A stretch of 64,000 nt of DNA from Blumeriella jaapii (lineage: Eukaryota; Ascomycota; Leotiomycetes; Helotiales; Drepanopezizaceae): contig VWND01000018.1 of assembly GCA_009599575.1 (NCBI GenBank), forward strand, positions 531,253-595,252. Reading direction: 5' to 3'. Positions 60,405 through 64,000 of the stretch are shown piece after piece. How positions within the stretch are numbered: the stretch's first letter is position 1; each line of letters starts with the position of its first letter. Below the pieces are notes generated by a model. That model ran no database searches and had not been told where the DNA came from. It saw only the letters and a list, made by a program, of their open reading frames with translations. The position numbers and the translations under genes are program-made.

Positions 60405-61361
60405 GATGCGAGATGCGAGATCTGAATTTTGACGATACCATGGCGTTTGCAAGCTTGAGACGAACATTCCCTGCGGATCTTTTCACCGGTCGTCTGGTGC
60501 TCTTGACGTCGCTTCCCGCCACCTGTAACTTAAGCCTGTGTACAATCGATACCTATAGCGCCGGTTGATCTCTTGTCGGTGTTTCTAGCCCAGTCTGGGT
60601 TTCTCTTTTGATGGAGCTCCTCCCACTTGGTGATGGTAATGACGGTGGCAATGTAGGCGAATCGTGCCTTGGCTCTCCATCAGGACTCTCTCTTTGAGGT
60701 TTGCTTTGGGGCACATGGTTGGGTGTGGAGCAAATTTCACCATGAGCATAAACGGAATGGGCCAGAGCATTGGTTTGTTAAATCTTTCCGAGCGTTGAGG
60801 GGAACATGGTTGAGTGTGAAGCAAATTCCACTCTGAGCATAAACGCAATGGGCCAGAGCATTGGTTTGTTCAATCTTTCCGAGCGTTGAGTCGGTTGCTA
60901 ACTCGCTACAGATACAGTACACGCAAGGAAAACTCAAGCCACAGCTAAGCAGGCGCTGAAATGATGGATTTGTGGATATCGTATCCGTTCCGCCAATAGA
61001 ATCCATATATGGCCTCGCTTTTACGTGTCTTTCTCCCGGAGGGCATTTGTTTGACATCTTGCTCTACTCTGGCTCGCGCGCTTCACCAAGAGAGAGATCC
61101 AAACTCGCCAAGACATTAAGTGGGATGCCGACGTCTGTAAATAAATACATCAACACACACTCTGTTCGTCTTACAGCAATCAATCACCTTCGGTCCAAGT
61201 CTGAATCCCGAGAACACAAGGGGACTGTTCATTCGTTCACCCAACTTCCGCTCACTCCCTTGCTCCTCCGATTCTTCCTCTTCTTCTCATCCTTCTCTCG
61301 CTAGACCTTCAAGACTCCCACGACTCCACTTCACCAGACCGACCATATTAGTCGGCTCAAG
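60405..61361. other. Intergenic with an 86-bp tandem duplication
   Basis: 3' region of GCP4 and leader of the next gene. It contains the duplication at 60714-60890. No gene supported. Confidence 0.45.
60714..60890 (+). repeat. Two direct copies of an 86-bp unit, period 91
   Basis: 60714-60799 and 60805-60890 both start catggttg(g/a)gtgtg(g/a)agc and end ctttccgagcgttgag. They differ at only a few positions, mostly transitions. Confidence 0.85.
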
Positions 61362-61852
61362 ATGCCCTCCTCGCTCGCCACAGCGCTGCTGTATCTCGCA
61401 TCCGGACTGAGCTTCGGGACGGCGCTCGGCCACACGAAGATGGGCTACGACCTCGTCTTCCCAGCGCTGCAGCGGCTCGGAGGCCGCGACAAGGGCGCCA
61501 TCTCGGCGCGGATCGGATGGCTGGAGGTCAACCAGGGCTTCATCATCTTAGGCAAGTCCAGTCCCTGTGTCTCTCGCGCCGTCGCACCCTCTTCCCTCTT
61601 TTCCCCAGACGAGCGATGTGCACGCTGCGGTCACGTGGCCACGACATGCTGACGGTCCGCGGTGCTGTAGCAATCTTTGCCTGCAAGTGGGCCCAGCTCG
61701 GGATCGTGGATTTCTACGACAAGTTGTTTGTCGGCTTCTACTGCGCGTCGCAGTGCTACTTCGGCTCTCGCTATCTGCAGGCGGGCATGCTGGAGCCTGT
61801 GCTTCCTCTCTGGGGCATCCCGGCGCTGGTGGGCCTGAGCCAGTTGGTGTAG
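61362..61852 (+). CDS. Small multi-pass membrane protein, 123 residues, function unknown
   Basis: Exons 61362-61551 and 61671-61852, separated by a 119-bp intron with donor GCAAGT and acceptor gctgtag (phase 1). The product starts MPSSLATALLYLASGLSFGT and has about four hydrophobic segments: residues 4-22, around GFIILAIFACKWAQLGI, around LFVGFYCASQCYFG, and LPLWGIPALVGLSQLV at the end. Polar loops include HTKMGYDLVFPALQRLGGRD and RIGWLEVNQ. Using the GT four bases further on would switch to a long frame without membrane character, so the GC donor is preferred. I do not recognise a family; location in an internal or plasma membrane is inferred only from hydrophobicity. Confidence 0.7.
61552..61670 (+). 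other. GC-AG intron in the small membrane protein gene
   Basis: Donor GCAAGT directly after tta g, acceptor ctgtag at 61670. It joins two hydrophobic coding parts in frame. Confidence 0.6.
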
Positions 61853-62696
61853 TCGTGCCCTCGAGGTCGTTGTCCTGTGCTGTACAGTACCTGTATGATA
61901 GGATGCTAGCATCTCATACACCCTTGGCTATGTGCATGCTTTGTGGATGTGCTGATGCGCTGCTTTTCGCATTGGTCCGCGTGCGTTCTTCGCTGCCACA
62001 TCTTGACTACGCCGTGTGTGTTCGAGCCACGGTGAGTGAGTGTCCTCGCTGTCTGCGTGTCGCAAGTGCGCATAGACTGTGGCTTGGGTTACGCTCTATC
62101 TCCTCAGCATCAGGGCCTAATGCATGCTGAGGACATGTGCGAGTGTCCTGGAGCGCGGATTCTAGCAGCTAGGGCCGCGGAGTCGCCTCGGACCCCCATT
62201 CGACTGAGGGTCGATATCAGATTGTCCTGGGTCGTGTAGATGTCGAGAAACCCGTCGCCGATATTCTCCACCATGTCACGCAGAAAGAACACCAGCATGT
62301 CTCACGTAGCGGATCGTCCCCGAAACCTGCCTTGTGCCAACCAGGCAGATCCTTCAATCTCCTAGGCCCCAAGTCGTTGCTCCTGCTACGCTGCAATTGT
62401 TGCGATTCTGGTGGCTCGCTAGCATGCCATGTTTGTACCTACCTACCTATCTTGGAACGCTCGCTTACCAGACATCGCCACGAGAGCGCCCTGCGTGTCT
62501 GGCCATCGACAGACCCCCGCTGGGAGACGAACGTGTCTTTCCTCTCATATCCACGGCCTTCACGTTTCGGGGCTGCGCCTTGCACGCGTCGGACCTTGTG
62601 CTCGCTCGAGGCTTCTGTCCCGTTCCACGTTTGGAGAGGTCTCGGCGGTGCGCATCTCCACCCTTCTAGAACGACGGTCGCCTTTCAAGAGAGACC
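61853..62696. other. Intergenic; no supported gene
   Basis: Several overlapping Arg/Cys/Leu-rich frames (for example 61567-62130 and 62332-62709) look like readings of GC-rich untranslated DNA. A ctgtacagtac palindrome is at 61881-61891. Confidence 0.4.
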
Positions 62697-63363
62697 ATGG
62701 ACCAGGTAAGACATGCATTCTTCTTGCATGATATCTCACGTCTACCGCTACACAGTTCCCGGCGAGATCTCGATATCTTCCGATCGAAACCATCGCTCCC
62801 CGGAAGAGGAAGAGGAAGAGGAAGAAGAAGGAGAAGAAGGAGACGAAGGATGTACTCCGAAGAGCAGCATCCCCATCACCACCACCACCACCACCACCCC
62901 AGACCTTCCGAACCCGATTCCCAAATCTCGAAAGCGAGGATAATGACCATCACCAAACTGTACCCTCCCTCCCCCCTTCCCGTTTCCCCCCCCCCCCAAC
63001 TTCTCCCCTTCCCTACCCATCCCCATCCCCATCCCCATCCACATCCACATCAAGTCTGCCTGCCCTCCCTCGCTAACGCGCACGCCCAGCCAAGCATGCA
63101 GCAACTGCGCCGGCCACTACCCCGACGCCTCCTTCATCTCCAAGCAGTGCAAGCCATGCCGGGTGTCCCAGGCCCAGGCCCAGCACGCGCCTCCTCCTCC
63201 TCCGCCTCCGCCTTCTCCCGAGGCAAACGACAAGGACAGGGACATCACGAAGGCGGAGGTCGACGCCGCGCTCGCGCTGTTCGGCCGGCGGCCCGCGGAG
63301 TGGGAGAAGGCGCGCGAGTTCCGCTTCTCGAACGGGGCCGTGTCCAAGACCGTGTACCAGTGA
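62697..63363 (+). CDS. Short protein with a CX2C...CX2C zinc-binding-like motif; exon structure unresolved
   Basis: The 3' exon (from about 63096 to the TGA at 63361-63363) encodes CSNCAGHYPDASFISKQC followed by KPCRVSQAQAQ, a CX2C and CX2C pair like a small zinc ribbon. Then come a proline run (about 10 Pro), DRDITKAEVDAALALFGRRP and AEWEKAREFRFSNGAVSKTV to the end. The likely start is ATG at 62697 (accatggaccag), followed directly by a GTAAGA donor, which leaves an exon of three codons (M-D-Q). A middle exon may exist: acceptor cacag at about 62754-62755 opens a basic K/R-rich then P/S-rich frame. The 3' exon is preceded by a branch-like gctaac and acceptors cccag / ccaag. I could not fix all phases. 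No known family named. Confidence 0.45.
62804..63050 (+). repeat. Simple repeats: (gaggaa)n, (cac)n, poly-C, (ccccat)n
   Basis: Purine hexanucleotide run (62804-62835), caccac run (62876-62901), a C-run near 62987-62997 and ccccat/ccacat hexamers (63018-63050). They lie within the putative intron or middle exon of the zinc-motif gene. Confidence 0.8.
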
Positions 63364-64000
63364 AGTGGCGCTTTCTTTCGAGCGCGAGTCTAGGAGACGG
63401 GGAGGGAGTAAGCGAGCTGGCAGGTACAGGAGGTAGCTAGCTACGGCATGTACTTACGGTACCTACCTACCCGTCGGTCGCGAGCTGCCGATGTCACTCG
63501 CCTCAGGACGTGTCAGGCTGTGATCGAGCGTAACTGGAGCCTCTCCTTCCGCACACGTGGCCATGATAGGGGGGGACCAGGGTCTCAGATGTAGGGCTTT
63601 CGTACAGTATGTAGCTGCCATACATAGCACATACACAACACATACACATACATAACACATACATGTACTGTATTATGCCTATCCACGTCTGGTGCGCATT
63701 GCTAGCTAGGAGGATAGATAGATATACAGACAGACAGACAGATAGATATATAGATATATATATATGCAGCATGTATGCTGAATAAATGAATGAATGAATG
63801 AATGAAATGAATAAATGAATGAATGGTTGGGTGGTCTGAGAAAAAGGTATTGCAGGGAGGGGGAGAGAGAGAGAGAGAGAGAGAAAAAGAGTGAGTGAGT
63901 GAGTGAGTGAGTGAATAAGTAAGTAGTAAGTAACCTCTCTCTACATTTTAAGCTCGGCTTTACTTGCTCGCACACTTTTTTTGTATCCTTTTTTTGTTTC
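63364..64000. repeat. Microsatellite-rich end of window
   Basis: No gene. Successive tracts: acataca runs (63620-63665), (gata)/(gaca) and (ta)n (63713-63765), (aatg)n (63781-63824), (ga)n (63862-63883), (gtga)n (63891-63913) and (taag)n (63917-63933). The open minus-strand frames here are repeat readings. Confidence 0.7.

Noticed and set aside
61567..62130. 187-codon frame reached if the GT donor at 61556 were used
   Set aside because: Loses the membrane-protein character, runs into untranslated DNA; the GC donor gives the coherent product.
1..64000. CRISPR arrays, bacterial operons, tRNA or rRNA genes
   Set aside because: No regularly spaced repeats; the sequence is eukaryotic with introns. 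I saw no convincing tRNA box pair or rRNA by eye, though a tRNA scan could still find one.

Overview
The window is nuclear DNA of a filamentous ascomycete (Pezizomycotina; Leotiomycetes is my guess, low confidence). The evidence is short introns of about 45-120 bp, a fungal mitoribosomal mS51/MRP51, BBC1, Rtr1, GCP4 and eS17 genes, and retrotransposons degraded by a repeat-induced point mutation (RIP)-like process. The genome is bipartite: GC-balanced gene blocks alternate with AT-rich, gene-free transposon blocks.

Region 1 (1-16,964) is a transposon graveyard. A Ty3/gypsy remnant on the minus strand runs off the left edge (1-3212). A complete Ty3/gypsy element with 413-bp LTRs and a 5-bp target duplication (3218-10561, minus strand) follows. 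It abuts a LINE-type non-LTR element (about 10567-16964, plus strand) that ends in a (TAC)n-like tail. All are full of stops. Surviving C and G are strikingly concentrated in CpG, so the mutator here appears to spare CpG.

Region 2 (17.0-23.8 kb) starts with a degenerate mitochondrial-carrier-like gene and a possible small membrane protein, followed by about 4 kb with no gene I can support. Region 3 (23,850-28,385) is a 4.5-kb DNA element with perfect 18-bp terminal inverted repeats, a TA target site, GC-rich ends and an AT-rich core. I could not assign it to a superfamily.

Region 4 (28.4-42.9 kb) is gene-poor and rich in simple repeats. It holds one conserved fungal gene of unknown function (30528-32015, minus), a perfect 30-bp-arm hairpin (36000-36070), a candidate small secreted protein with an internal duplication (37063-37338, minus), a broken FAD-linked oxidoreductase relic (38411-38870, minus) and a fragmentary multi-exon gene of unknown family (39719-42022, minus).

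Region 5 (43.3-63.4 kb) is the housekeeping block: MRP51 (mitochondrial translation), eS17 (cytosolic ribosome), an Rtr1/RPAP2-type RNA polymerase II CTD phosphatase, BBC1 (SH3 protein of actin patches), two low-complexity hypothetical genes, GCP4 (microtubule nucleation), a small membrane protein and a short CX2C/CX2C protein. These genes share no pathway; they are ordinary scattered eukaryotic genes. Two introns in this block can only be read in frame as GC-AG introns, both with the donor GCAAGT. The last 600 bp are microsatellites.
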